The notes beneath the pieces were generated by a model. It saw only the letters and a program-made list of their open reading frames with translations. It did not search any database and was not told the origin of the DNA. Positions 9,546 to 21,639 of a stretch of DNA of 64,000 nucleotides are shown here, one piece after another; position 1 is the first letter of the stretch; each line of letters starts with the position of its first letter. The position numbers and the translations under genes were made by a program. Source of the stretch: Ephydatia muelleri (taxonomy: Eukaryota > Porifera > Demospongiae > Spongillida > Spongillidae). Location: NCBI GenBank assembly GCA_013339895.1, contig JABACO010000006.1, positions 12,078,357-12,142,356 of the forward strand, written 5' to 3'.

Positions 9546-12500
9546 ATGGCAGCCCAAAAGGATAACGAGACGGAATGGAAGCGAATACAGACCAAGACCT
9601 TCACGCGATGGTGTAACGAGCACCTCAAGGTTCAGCACATCGAGATAGAGGACCTGAGTACCGCCTTCTGCGATGGGGTGAAACTCATCATACTCCTGGA
9701 GGTACTTTCAGGAAAGAGCATTGGCAAATACAACAAAGTCCCCAAACGGCCCGTGCAGAAGATGGAGAACGTGAGCAAAGCTTTGGAGTTCATTATGAAG
9801 GCGGAGAAAATAAAGCTTGTGAATATCGGTTAGTAAACTTTATCATAAACTGTCCCCACATCATGTAGTTACAAATATATATATGGGATCTTTAAAATGC
9901 ATGTTGTTTCAAGATTTCAATATTTTGATATTCTAGAAGTCTGAAATGTCCTCTACACGTTGCTTCTTAAGCCCTGAGAATTGGAGTATCTGTTATTGAG
10001 TTGTAAGGCGCTGAATCGTAACACAAGCGTTACATTTCTATTGCGCGTATGTATGCGCTAGAGGGAAACGATCCGGCCCGATCATGCAGTCTTTACGCTT
10101 GCATACACATATTAACAGCCATTCTGTGGTCTTGGCCGTGTAGGTGTGGTCTTACAGGCTAGCAATGTTTAAAATAAAAAGAACAGTCTAAAAAAGGTGC
10201 TACTCTCGATAATCGTATCGTTTAGTCAACCCACCTCCCTGATATATGCATGTGAAAACTGTTAACAAATTTCTAGAACTTATCGGAAAAAGATGCGAGA
10301 CTAAGGACAATAAACAAATTTAAATATTATTTAGAGTCATTTTCCTTCAGGCACTGGAGACATCGTCACGCCCAACCTCAAGCTTATCCTCGGCCTCGTG
10401 TGGACCTTAATTCTTCACTACCAAATCAGTCATGGATTTCAGATTGATGGCTCAAATAGTCCGCGTCATGGAGGACATTCAGGCCATTCAGCTAAGCAAG
10501 CTCTTCTGGACTACATCCGGGTAATTTGCTTTTACACGTGAAATTAGTTTCAGGCCAGACATATCAGGTATGCATGCTATTCATTCTAGCCCATCGTGCT
10601 ATAAATATATCCTGTGCATGGGTTAAACTGTTAATTAATCTTGAAGACTTTTAACAAAGCTATTATAATGAAAAGGTTAACCCAAATTACAGGATAAACT
10701 ACCCAACAAAACGATCAAAAACCTCACTACGGACTGGAATGATGGCATCCTTATCGCTTCTCTGGTGGATGCCCATGCTCCGGGTCTGTGCACGGAGGCA
10801 GAAGCCATGGACCCCGAGAATGCCCTTGAAAATGCATCCCTGGCCATGACACTGGCACAGGATTGGCTTGGAATTGCTCAGGTCTGTATAATAAATCCCT
10901 GGTATTCAATAATATCAAACATGACATCCCCACGCCTGCATGTATGTATACACCTCTATTGATACACACAGCTCCTTGAACCTCAGGACATGGTCAACCC
11001 CAAGGTGGATGAGCTCAGCATGATGACCTACCTCTCCCAGTTCCTTGACGCCAAACTCAAGCCCGGAGCACCTCTCAAACCGAGAGTCGATCCGACCAAC
11101 GTGGTTGTATACGGTCCTGGAGTGGAAGAGAATGGGTTTGAAGGCGTACCAGAGAAAGCCGTTTTCACAGTTGACATAACAGGTGCTGGCTCGGGTGCTG
11201 TGTCTGCTCACTGCACTGGGCCAAATGGGCCTGTCACTGTCGATATTGAAGATAACCACGATCAAACATACACATGCACATACATCCCTCAGGGGCCAGG
11301 GGTGCACACAATCAATGTTCAATTCAACAGCAAACCTGTCAAGGACAGCCCGTTCAAAGTAAACATCTCAGCAGGGTTTGACGCATCAAAAGTGAAAGTG
11401 ACTGGACCAGGCCTGCTAGGAGGTTGCGTTCGGGAGCCGCTCAATCTGATCATTGACAGCGGAGGTGCAGGGCAGGGAAGCATGAACATCGTGATAGATG
11501 GACCAGAAGCTACAACCACTACCGACACCTTAGACGACGGAACGAACAGCCTGGTCATCGTGGCTTCGGAGGTCGGAGAGTGCAGCGTGCAGGTTGAATA
11601 TGGAGGGCAGCCGGTTCCAGGGTCTCCCTTTCTCATTCCTGTGTGCGACCCATCACGGGTGCGGGTGCTAGGAGCTGGTGCCAAGGGAGAAGGTGTTATA
11701 TTAGGAGAACTGGCAGAGGTGTTGGTGGACATGACAGACTCGGGGGTGGGGCTACTGGAAGTGGGCGTGACACTGCCCAACGGCAAATTGGAGACACTGA
11801 AGATGACACCTGCCGATCAACCCAACGTGCTGAAAGGTTCTTATCGACCCAGTGCACCGGGTGTGTACAAGGTGAACGTGCAGCTTGCCAAGGCACACGT
11901 CCTCAGCAGTCGTGTTCACGTTGCTCAGCGTGTGCACATCAGCGGATCTAAAGTGGCCTACGTGGATGTCGATAACATCATTGATGTTCATGCTGCAGAT
12001 GGAGATATGGGCGCAGAGTTCCAATTCAAGGGACGACCGGGTCTGAAAGGAGTCGACTGCAACTTTGAGCGAAAGAGTGCCGACCACAAGATAGTCCACT
12101 ACACACCACACCACGTGGGGACTCTGCTTGTGACAGTGCAGTGCTCTTACACAGCTCTGCAGCATGAAGTGCGGTGTCTAGACCCATCCAAGGTTGCAGT
12201 CAGCGAAGGCATCTGCTCCGCCATAGCGGAGATGCAGCAAACCTTTGTTGTTGACACCAGCCTCGCTGGCCCAGGTAAAGTGGACATCCAAATAACAGAT
12301 CCTACTGGACGTCCATTGCACGCTTATGTGGTGGACAGTGAAGATGCTTCCGGTGTGTATAGTGTGACTTACACGCCTCCAGCAATCACGACTCCTCTCT
12401 CTGCTCCACCGATATGCAAAGTGGAGATATCCTTTGAGGGTAAGGCAATTCAAAACAGCCCATTTGAAGTGCAGGTCAGCAGTCCCGGTAACGTAAAAGG

Positions 12501-13023
12501 CTACGGCACTGGACTCGAGAAAGCAATTGCCATGGAGCCGATTTCCTTCACAGTAGATGCATCTCAAGCTGGAGACGGTGCTCTGAATCTCACCATTGAA
12601 GGCCCGGAGGAGTGTAACATAGACTGCAAGGCTAATGGCGACCACATCTATTGCGTGTCTTACGTGCCTCCATTGGCGGGAACCTACAGTGTCAACATCA
12701 AGTTTGCGGATGTGCACATCCCAGGTAGTCCCTTTCTGGTCGCCTGCTCCAGGGCCCCCCCTGATGCCTCCAAGTGCCACGCGGTCATGGAAGCGGATAA
12801 CCAAGCCATCATGGTGGACGCCAAGAATGCGGGAGGTACTGGGGCACTGGAGGTGGGAGTGTGGGGAGCACAGGTGCCTGCCAGATATGTCACTGTGGAG
12901 CACAACGGAGACTACACGTTCAATGTGTCCTACGAGATCCCGGAGCCAGGGGAGACAGAGATCAGCATCAAGTGGCATGGCCAGCACATTAAGGGCAGTC
13001 CATTCAAAGTGGTCACTGAATGA
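9546..13023 (+). CDS. Short filamin (two CH domains, seven Ig-filamin repeats)
   Basis: Filamins cross-link actin: paired calponin-homology (CH) domains bind F-actin and Ig-like repeats form the rod and dimer contact. Coding exons are 9,546-9,828, 10,351-10,520, 10,693-10,881 and 10,972-13,023. Phases close into 897 residues. The ATG at 9,546 begins MAAQKDNETEWKRIQ, followed directly by TFTRWCNEHL of CH1. CH2 follows from about residue 110 to 240 (LVWTLILHY; TTDWNDGILIASLVDAHAPG). Seven repeats fill residues 252-897, most starting as D-P-S-x-V-x-V-x-G-x-G and ending SPF-x-V. Vertebrate filamins have 24 repeats, so this is a short form without an obvious hinge. The paralogue at 14,015-19,064 has matching intron positions and phases. 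Its last two repeats are nearly identical to the paralogue's in DNA. Confidence 0.93.
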
Positions 13024-13025
13024 AG
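12547..13025 (+). repeat. Inverted duplicate of filamin 3' coding end (partner at 14,013-14,491)
   Basis: By eye about eight differences in 479 bases against the reverse complement of 14,013-14,491. Identity starts abruptly at TTCACAGTAGATG inside the penultimate repeat and stops a few bases after the stop codon. It covers the last two Ig-filamin repeats. The surrounding coding sequence of the two genes is strongly diverged, so the shared block is much younger than the gene pair. Confidence 0.92.
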
Positions 13026-14012
13026 GAGTTAAAAGGTGCATATGCAATACAGTTGTATTATATCTAGACTAAATTAAATATAAACTTCAAATTAAGTGCA
13101 TCTGCAATCAACTGAGTAGCATGTAGAATAGTGACTTGCTTTTCTATTGTTTATAGTGCTTATATACCATTTGTAACAACTTTATTATGATTTATTTCTT
13201 TTGTACAAAAATAAATAGGACATTACAGTTTTGCAACATTATTTGTGAAATAGAGTGATGCCTGAATTGTAACGAATTTGTCAGAGCATCACTTGTCTCT
13301 TTATGGTGACATCATTCTGTAGCTACCCATGTACTAAGTAATAGAAAAATAAGATAATGGCAGGCTTATAGAAAACAGCAATCTCTATTCTCTAGGTTTC
13401 TCCCCAAAGGGACAATTTCTATCGTGTTACACTACTAAGAGCCAATGGAAATCAGATAGAACAAATATTAATTGCTGCTACAGATAAGCTCATGAACCTT
13501 TGCTAATCAATTACAGAGGCTTAGGCTCATGCACATGATCAACAGTGTGATATGACTAGAGGCAGAAATTGGATGCACCCAAGTCTGTGACCTGGAGTTT
13601 GAATGAATCACTAAGCCACTCGGTGCATAGGGTGCTCTTTAAATGAAGTACATTCTTGCAGCTACTACGTATTTGTAATGGTCTTATTCTTCATGTCCAC
13701 ATACAACATGATGCTAAAATGCAGTGAAGACAAATATTTTATGGTCAGTGCACATGGGGGTGATACCAGTCTCATCTTCCCACACAAGTGATGCCTTAAA
13801 ACACCTTCCATATCAGCAATACATATCTATTTAACCGACATTGTGTAGTTATAAAACCTTGATGACAGCATCAATCTCAGTACAACGCTAAAACAAAAGG
13901 ATAACTACATGATGATATACAATAATGTACAGCAATGATAATACATGCACAGTATATAGAGTTGACTACTTCAAATGCCATAGCTAACAATACTAGTCCT
14001 ATCAACACATGT
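13026..14012. other. Intergenic space between the two filamin tails
   Basis: Just under 1 kb of AT-rich, non-coding DNA holding the 3' untranslated ends of both convergent filamins. No long repeat or other gene is seen. Confidence 0.6.
13210..13215 (+). terminator. Polyadenylation signal AATAAA for the plus-strand filamin
   Basis: AATAAA lies 187 bases after the TGA stop, in an AT-rich 3' region. Position and sequence fit a canonical cleavage and polyadenylation signal; use is inferred. Confidence 0.55.
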
Positions 14013-14491
14013 CTTCATTCAGTGACCACTTTGAATGGACTGCCCATAATGTGCTGGCCATGCCACTTGATGCTGATCTCTGTCTCCCCTGGCTCCGGGA
14101 TCTCGTAGGACACATTGAACGTGTAGTCTCCGTTGTGCTCTACAGTGACGTATCTGGCAGGCACCTGTGCTCCCCACACCCCCACCTCCAGTGCCCCAGT
14201 ACCTCCCGCATTCTTGGCGTCCACCATGATGGCTTGGTTATCCGCTTCCATGACCGCGTGGCACTTGGAGGCATCAGGGGGGGCCCTGGAGCAGGCGACC
14301 AGGAAGGGACTACCTGGGATGTGCACGTCCGCAAACTTGATGTTGACACTGTAGGTTCCCGCCAATGGAGGCACGTAAGACACGCAATAGATGTGGTCGC
14401 CATCTGCCTTGCAGTCTATGTTACACTCCTCCGGGCCTTCAATGGTGAGATTCAGAGCACCGTCTCCAGCTTGAGATGCATCTACTGTGAA
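14013..14491 (-). repeat. Inverted duplicate of filamin 3' coding end (partner at 12,547-13,025)
   Basis: Reverse-complement copy of the final two filamin repeats plus stop codon of the neighbouring gene. Differences noted include AAT/GAT and AAG/ATG codon changes (N to D, K to M) and a few silent ones. The arms face each other across about 1 kb and could pair as a large hairpin or recombine. Confidence 0.92.
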
Positions 14492-17400
14492 ACTGTTGGC
14501 ATTCAAGGCTATGGACTTATCTAAACCTGCACCAAAAGCAACAACAGAATTCGGATTGCAAACTTGAGTCACAAATGGACTTCCTTGGACCTCCTGGCCT
14601 CCAAACGTTATGCCAGCACGGTAGTCCCCACTGTAAAAGGGAATATATGTAATGTTGTACACACCGCAGTCTGTCTGCTCCATGTCCACAGGAACTTTTT
14701 CCCCCTTTGCATTTGTCATGGCTACGTCCACCGTGCCAGGCCCAGCGTTGCTTGCATCGATCGTGAAATCCACGGGAGATCCAACCAGAATCCCCGTCTG
14801 TGGACCCCGACCATTAATCGTGACACTGGATGGATCAATGCAGGGAACAGTCACTGTATTGGGCCCAATAGCTGTGCCAGCGTACGTCACTGTGATTCTG
14901 TATATTCCTACTTGTTGAGGGGAGTAGTTTATCTTGTAGTGATTTTCACTCACGAGTTTTATCTCGTAGTTCACTTGGCAGAGGGCCTGATCAGTGAAGC
15001 TGAAAATGACGCCCACTTCACCACTCCCCTTTGCTTCCTCTGTGTCCACTTCAATGACATTGTCCTGATTCATTATCGCTTGATCCAATCCTGGCCCGAA
15101 TACCTTAATTGCTTTTGGATCAAATGCAGTAAAAGTGTGGCCACACCCGAAGACACTGGTGTTATTGCACTTAATATCCAACTGGTACTGGCCAGTGCGA
15201 TCTATTTTAATGGTGACAGTGTGCTTGCCTGGGATGTGTTCTGTCACTCGGGGATATCCTACAACCTTGCCTTTCAGATCAGTGATACAAACATCTACAT
15301 TCTGGGCACCTGAATCATCGGTGTTGATCAATATCTGCCTCTCTTCATTAAATGGAACGTTTGCATCCATTCCTCTCCAGTCCAACGTGATCAGGGTTGG
15401 GTCGATGCACAGGACAGCAAAGCTCTGTGATGTAATCAGCGTAGTCTCATGGAAGCAGTTCACTATCATATCAAACATCCCCACATTGTGTGGGGTGTAG
15501 TAAATCTGCTTGTTGCACTCGTTGAGCTCCAAGAGACGATAGTCGGCAGCAAAGGTGTCCAGAGGGCTCTCAAAATTCACATCCACTTTGTTCATCCCTG
15601 ATCCTTCAGTGCACATCTCCACAAGGTTTTCAACTCCAATGTAGGCCACCTTCAAGCCAGGTCCAGAAACCTTTGCCACACCGGGATCACACACATGGAC
15701 CATGTAAGGACTGCCCTCAACTTTCAAGCCACCAAACGTGAGGGCGATGGCATGCTCTCCAGCCAAGGTAGGTTCATATGTCACTGCATATGTTCCTTGT
15801 TGGGTGCAAGCAATTTGTGTCTGAATGAACCCCCCACTGGGATCAGTTATCAATGCCTCCACATCACCAGGACCAGAATGACTTGCATCGATGAAAAATT
15901 CAGCTGGCTTTCCTGCCAAGATTTCACGTGAGATACCTGCACCTCTGACGGTAACTGTGGTTGGGTCGATGCATGGAGTCACACAGCTGTGCTGGATTGC
16001 CAGACCATTGCACGTCACAGTGATTTCCATCATCCCAACCTGGTGAGGAGTATAGCAGATCTGATGGTGTCCGTCATTGGCTCGTGTGCAGTGGTATTCG
16101 ACGTCCTGAGGCCCCAGGAGACTTTTGAATTGAGCCGCCAGTTCTCCGTAAATACCATCTTCAGCAAACACTTCAATGAAGTTGGGACAATTAACAATAG
16201 CCTTGACCAATCCAGGGCCATCCAGGATGACTTTGGAAAGGTCACAGATCAGTGCAGTGAAGGGATTGTTGGCCACTTCCCATCTTTCAAGTTTTATGCT
16301 GATTCTGTACTCCCCTGATGCAATTGGAACATACGACCCTATGAATACATCTGGTCTCTCTGTCAAAGAGACATCAATGGCATAGGTCTCTCCACTGGGC
16401 CCCATCACAGCCACCTCCAGTGATCCCACGCCTGACTTTGATAGGTCAACAAACACGTCTGCTGGGAGACCAACAGAAGTGCCAATCCCAGTAATTCCAG
16501 AGCCATATGCAGTCACCAGAGAAGGGTCCCAAGCCCTTATATGGTAGGGGGAACCCTTTACCTCCTGGTCCCCATACCTGACAGCCATCTTGTATGTTCC
16601 TGCTTTGTGGAAAACAAGGTTTAGACTGACTGCCCCATCTTGGTCATCAAAGGTGCCTGTGGCTCCCAGAATATGAGGCCCATCAATGGTGATGCACAAA
16701 TTCCCAGCACCAGCATCCACTAAGTCCACAACTATGTTCAAGCTCTCGCCAACATGACATCCTCCCAATACTGGTTCTCTCACTCTCACCTCCTCTGGAT
16801 TGCATCCCAGGATACCAGGCTTGTGGAAAGTGCACTCACTAAGGAGAAAGCCATTAGATGTTACTGTGCCTGTGCATTGCATGATTTGAGATGGATCGAT
16901 TCTCTGCTTGAGAGGTGCTCCGGGCTTGAGTTTGGCGTCAAGGAACTGGGAGAGGTAGGTCATCATGCTGAGCTCATCCACCTTGGAGTTGACCATGTCC
17001 TGAGGTTCAAGGAGCTGTTCATGTGAATGGTACAGTGTGTGCATTTATGTGTGCGTGTTCATGCGTGAGTGCGTGAGTGCGTGAGTGTATAAATGGAAAG
17101 GATTATTGCGATGGGGAAAAAATGTCAAATTGCTGCTAGAAACCCGCACTCTCACACTTGCGATAACACCATGAAATCAAAGTCTCCGCCTTTTTTACGT
17201 GCGCAAGGATGTTTTAACACGAATTCACAATTGTGTAAGCTTGCCGACATATTCATAGCCTAATGATAGATCTCCCTTGAGAGCTAGGACCAAATCATCA
17301 TGCCATTATTGACCTCGTCCCGGTCATGGCCCCGCGCTATGCTGCTATGCAATGATGCGCCGCAAACTAACCAAACTGCTCATGTATTTTCTTTTTACCC

Positions 17401-19064
17401 ATACCATACCATACCGCTCATGAATACCAACAGTTGCGTGCATTCCACCAAAGTACACACACACACATGTGTATAATATTCAGGACGCACGTGCATCCAT
17501 GCGCTACTTCAAAATTGGCCTGTTTGGCAGATATCTGGGGGCGAAGAACACCTTCGTCGGGATTCACATTTTCTGCTTGTGCAGCTAATACTTTATTTGT
17601 TTTTGTTGAATGTACATGTATGCTGTATAATTGCAGGTCCCTATCATGAACATTACTTGTACCGTTTGTACTTCGTGCCATGCATATGCTACTGCATAGC
17701 TTACCTGAGGTACATCAAGCCACTCTTCAGCCAGCTTCATGGCCAAAGTCGCATTCTCCAGGGCATTCTCGTGGTCCATTGTGTCCATTTCAGTGCACAG
17801 ACCCGGAGCATGGGCATCTACCAGAGAAGCGATAAGGATGCCATCATTCCAGTCCGTAGTGAGGTTGTTGATCGTTTTGTTGGGCAACATTTTCTGTTGA
17901 AATTAATGAGTTATGTAGCTGAATCCCGTATCGATCACGTGATCGCGTTCTAGTCCAGATTTTATCCCCAGGAATTTTTTAAAAATCAAAACAGACACAC
18001 ATTTCTCCAAATAAATGGTGCAGAATAAAATGGTTACATTTTACGGATATATGGCATATCTGCAGGGTATTTTAAGCCGAATTTTTTTTCCCCCTTTAAT
18101 TTTTTTTCCATTTTATTATTCTATTCTTATTTTCAAAAACTAAAAGTACGCACCCGCCACTATGCCACTGAAGAACACACCTTTACATAGGCGAGCAGTG
18201 CTTGCGCCGCCGAGGGACCTTCGACGGCTTCCGTCGCTGGGTCGTCAATATCGAACCCGAACCCCTGGCTGATCTGGTAGTGAAGAATCAGAGTCCACAC
18301 TAGGCCCAGGATGAGCTTCAGGTTAGGCGTGACGATGTCCTCACTTCCTGTTATGTGTTTGAGTGCGAAATGCATAACAAGGTGAAAATCAATTGAATTC
18401 ACTCTCTGGGACATGTTGGATGGCACTCAACAAACAAGCCTCACACTCCTGCACACGCTTACATGCACAGTACTGATTTCTACATACAGGATTCTCCCAT
18501 GTAGCGTCTTGTATCCACGAATTTCATCCTACATTGTATACTTATATTCAAACATACCATCATTAACATAAACCTGCAATCCGCGCGTTAACGTTGCGCG
18601 TCTCAAAGGCGCTCACGCACCACTCGCACACGTACCGATATTCACGAGCTTTATCCTTTCTTCTCTCATGATGAAGTCTAGTGCCTTGCTCACGTTGTCC
18701 ACCTTCTGCGCATGGACCTTGGGCTTTCTGTTGTGCCTGCCGACGCTCTTGAGAGAGAGGACCTCCATTAGTGCTATGAGATTGACTCCGTCACAGAACG
18801 CTGTGCTCAGGTCCTCGATGGATATTTTCTGAACCTTGAGTTGTTGGTTACACCATCGCGTGAACGTCTTCTGCTGTATGAGCCTCCAGTCCATTCCTTC
18901 GTCTGCTGCAGCCAAACCTTGGTTCGACCTGTTGGGTGAAGAATAACCATGTATGAGACATGAGGCGGGGAAGAAATAAATAAATATAAAAGGGGGAAGG
19001 GGGGTGGGGGGGGTGGGAGGGGGGGGGGTCATTATAACAAATTTAGCAGAAAGCGAACTCACAT
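14015..19064 (-). CDS. Filamin (two CH domains, about ten to eleven Ig-filamin repeats), start codon split by an intron
   Basis: Minus-strand paralogue of the gene at 9,546. Coding segments, 5' to 3': 19,064-19,063 (AT), 18,928-18,636, 18,347-18,181, 17,893-17,705, 17,014-14,015. Joined length is 1,216 residues. The donor after AT is GTGAGT and the acceptor is CCCAACAG; splicing gives AT|G then SNQGLAAADEGMDW, in phase with the rest. CH1 (TFTRWCNQQLKVQK; LSTAFCDGV) and CH2 (LVWTLILHY; TTDWNDGILIAS) are intact. The rod starts with a short, degenerate first repeat (only about 30 residues after QRIDPSQ), then about ten recognisable repeats with SPY/SPF ends. The CH2 exon is 189 bases in both genes. 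An internal ATG (GMDW) is an alternative start if the 5' exon is not used. The protein should cross-link actin in the cytoplasm. Confidence 0.9.
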
Positions 19065-19885
19065 AATGTCAAGGCTTAATTCGTTTGACTTTAGCAAAAA
19101 AAGGTGATGCTAGGGACCAATATAGTGTTGAAGGCAATTGTAATGCCGATGCATGTGTATATATATATACATGTAGCAGCATACGCGAGGTGTTTAAAAA
19201 TACCACAGTCGCATACCGTAATTGCTACCACATTCCTTATTCGCAGGAGGATTATAGCACTTTTGAGTGGAACGATATGGACTGCGTGTATGGGCGTGTC
19301 AGTTCTGCATTGAGGTGAGACTGCGGGTTGTGTATAGTAAAACTTTGGACGGTTCGATTAATTACATTTCGTCGTGGTGCAAATATCACATCTCAAGGAG
19401 TGTTTATTGTTTCGATGGCGCTATAGGAGGTGCGAATAAAAATAACCACACTAGCGAACATGAACAAAGACGGCAATAGGAAAAAGTTAAGCTGTTCATC
19501 ATGCAAGCTTCAGCAGGTATTAGAAGTCAAAAATGTACCTCAGTAGGTGTATCGCCGCAGTGTAGTTGTTAGACGCTTATTGGTCACAGATAACTCATGT
19601 TTTTTTTTCAGAACTTGCACTTGATTTTGCATACTACCGTATTTTGTATGTTTCATTAATGAACAAGCAGTTAGTTGCGAAAATGGTTAATTAAGTGCTA
19701 TATATGGCCAGCTGATAGTAAATCATACGATGGCTGCAATTAAACTCCCCCATATAAAGTTAGGATGAGATGGGCTACAAAATCGACATGTACAATGAGC
19801 TCAGTTGCGATGTTTTACATCTCTACACTTCATTCTAACTCGCAAAATGCAGCACAAATATGCAATTAAATGATGATGCACAAGC

Positions 19886-19888
19886 CAA

Positions 19889-19933
<45 letters not shown>
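19886..19933. repeat. (CA)n microsatellite
   Basis: About 24 CA units with one TA interruption near the start. Confidence 0.9.
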
Positions 19934-19935
<2 letters not shown>

Positions 19936-20713
19936 TATGAAAAAAAATTGTAGTGTCGCGTTCCCAGACCGTTACTTATTTAAACATTATGCGGTAAGCA
20001 TTGCGTCATATTGGTCAGGGAACGATACTTGCAGCACTGAAGAAAAGAAGAAATGGATTACGGAAATTATGCAATTAGACCTACATTTTAAGAAGTAAAT
20101 TCTATTATTTGTTAAGTTTTAACGACTTCCTCCTTCCCTCCCTATCGCGAACGCATCTTCGAAGTCCGACACTCACCGAAAGAAAAGCTCTTTTACTTCT
20201 CCCCCACCCCCGTACCCAGGCATACTGTGTGTGAATTACTCAAGGGGCATTATATTATTGACTCCCTAACCTTCCATTGATCTTGAGATGAATAAACTCC
20301 TTCAGGAGATAGCAACCTCATGTGATGCAATTTTTTCCTTTATTAGCTTCATGAAGTGGTTGGTAAATCAGAAAAATGCTTAGTGCAATATTATGACTGA
20401 GTCAGACACGTTGCAGATACATGTTGATTTGAAAACTTCATTATTAGTAGCACATTAGAATGATGTAGCAAATGTGCATCTAATTGTCTATAGTGATTGT
20501 TTCTGTCATTTGTCATGCAGCACTGACATTTACAGCTTTGTGGGATGTTTTTTTTTTTTCCCTACATTTGTAGTTATACCAGGTGTTGTATGCTGAACAC
20601 TGCATGTACCATGTGTTCGTAAAAAAAAATCTGACAAACGACAGAACACATCCTATTGAGCAGTTAGCAGTGGGTAGTGTTTGATGGTTTCCTTAGGTAA
20701 GGTTGTGTATGGT

Positions 20714-20738
20714 GGGGGGGGGGGGGGGGGGGGGGGGG
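20714..20738. repeat. Poly-G run, 25 bases
   Basis: Uninterrupted G tract next to the downstream end of the minus-strand retroelement remnant. Length in the real genome is uncertain because sequencing often miscounts such runs. Confidence 0.85.
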
Positions 20739-20741
20739 AAT

Positions 20742-21560
20742 TTAACTTCCCTGTTTTAAGGCAGTTAAACAGATGCTGTTGCATTTTGCACTGCTTAAAA
20801 AAGCTCTTGTGAAATCTTGAATGACAACATCTGAAAGCTCCCTGCCACTTTTCAGGTCATCTACATCAGATGCATAGAGCTTCAAATTACTTATCCACTC
20901 CTTGCCCCCTAATTGTTTCATATGTTGGAGCATTCTCATCAACCACGGTGCCAGCACTCATTTTCACCAATCAATGTTGAAGTATAGTAATGCAGTAGTT
21001 TGGGGTGGCACTGACTCAAAGACTGTAGATGTATTCTGTTCATCGACAAATGTTGACTCCATTTTTGAGAACTTTCCCTGTCTTTGGATTGCACAAAGTG
21101 TAGACACTTTAATCCTGACAGCATGGAACCTTCCACCAAGTTTTAGCTTGTGCATGCATGTCTCACGCGCAATTCCTTAACAGGACCTGGGTGCCTTCAC
21201 TGAATCTGTGTAGAAAAAGGTTTTTTGGTGGATTTACTAAAATATTCGCCATATCACTATTACCTTGGATGATGCATATGTTTCTTGTCTTAGTGTGTTA
21301 TTATGAATATTTGATAGTGTCTTTCCATAGATTTAGCATTGTTAACCAGTGCTGTCTGCAAAGTCTGATTGAACCTTTCTGAAAGGCTATCACTTTGTGG
21401 ATGGTAAGATATGTAACACAGTGCTTTGTGCCAGTTATTGCAAACTTTTCACTCTGTACTGCATTAACAAATTCGCGGCCTTGATCAGATATAACCACCT
21501 CACAGCCGGCATCCAAATCTACAAGAAAAAAGATGTTATACAAGGGTATACATGCGACCC
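20742..21560 (-). mobile_element. Gypsy-type LTR retrotransposon remnant: integrase end
   Basis: The minus strand around 21,543-21,450 reads GCEVVISDQGREFVNAV, the D-x-G-x-E-F motif of retroviral-type integrase cores, then TGTKHCVT as expected for Ty3/Gypsy elements. Further on, in broken frames, comes TLCNPKTGKVLKNGVNI, like the region after the Gypsy integrase core, then an open stretch to 20,742 with DDLKSGRELSDVVIQ. Stops and frameshifts break all of it, and no protease, reverse transcriptase or LTR is visible. It is dead. Confidence 0.6.
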
Positions 21561-21639
21561 CATCCTCATGCTGAATGGATTATTATGTGTTTTGGAAGTG
21601 CATTTTACTCTATGTGGCTTGGTTGCCTTGCCCTATTGA

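Larger units (their letters stand above)
19065..20740. other. Intergenic region upstream of the minus-strand filamin
   Basis: No gene is supported. It contains a CA microsatellite at about 19,886-19,933, a short T run near 20,549 and a 25-base G run at 20,714-20,738. The filamin promoter should lie here, but no clear core element stands out. Confidence 0.5.

Noticed and set aside
12178..13047. 289-codon open frame on the minus strand
   Set aside because: Antisense shadow of the filamin coding exon; the plus strand has clear filamin repeats.
14564..15313. 249-codon plus-strand open frame
   Set aside because: Antisense shadow of the minus-strand filamin last exon.
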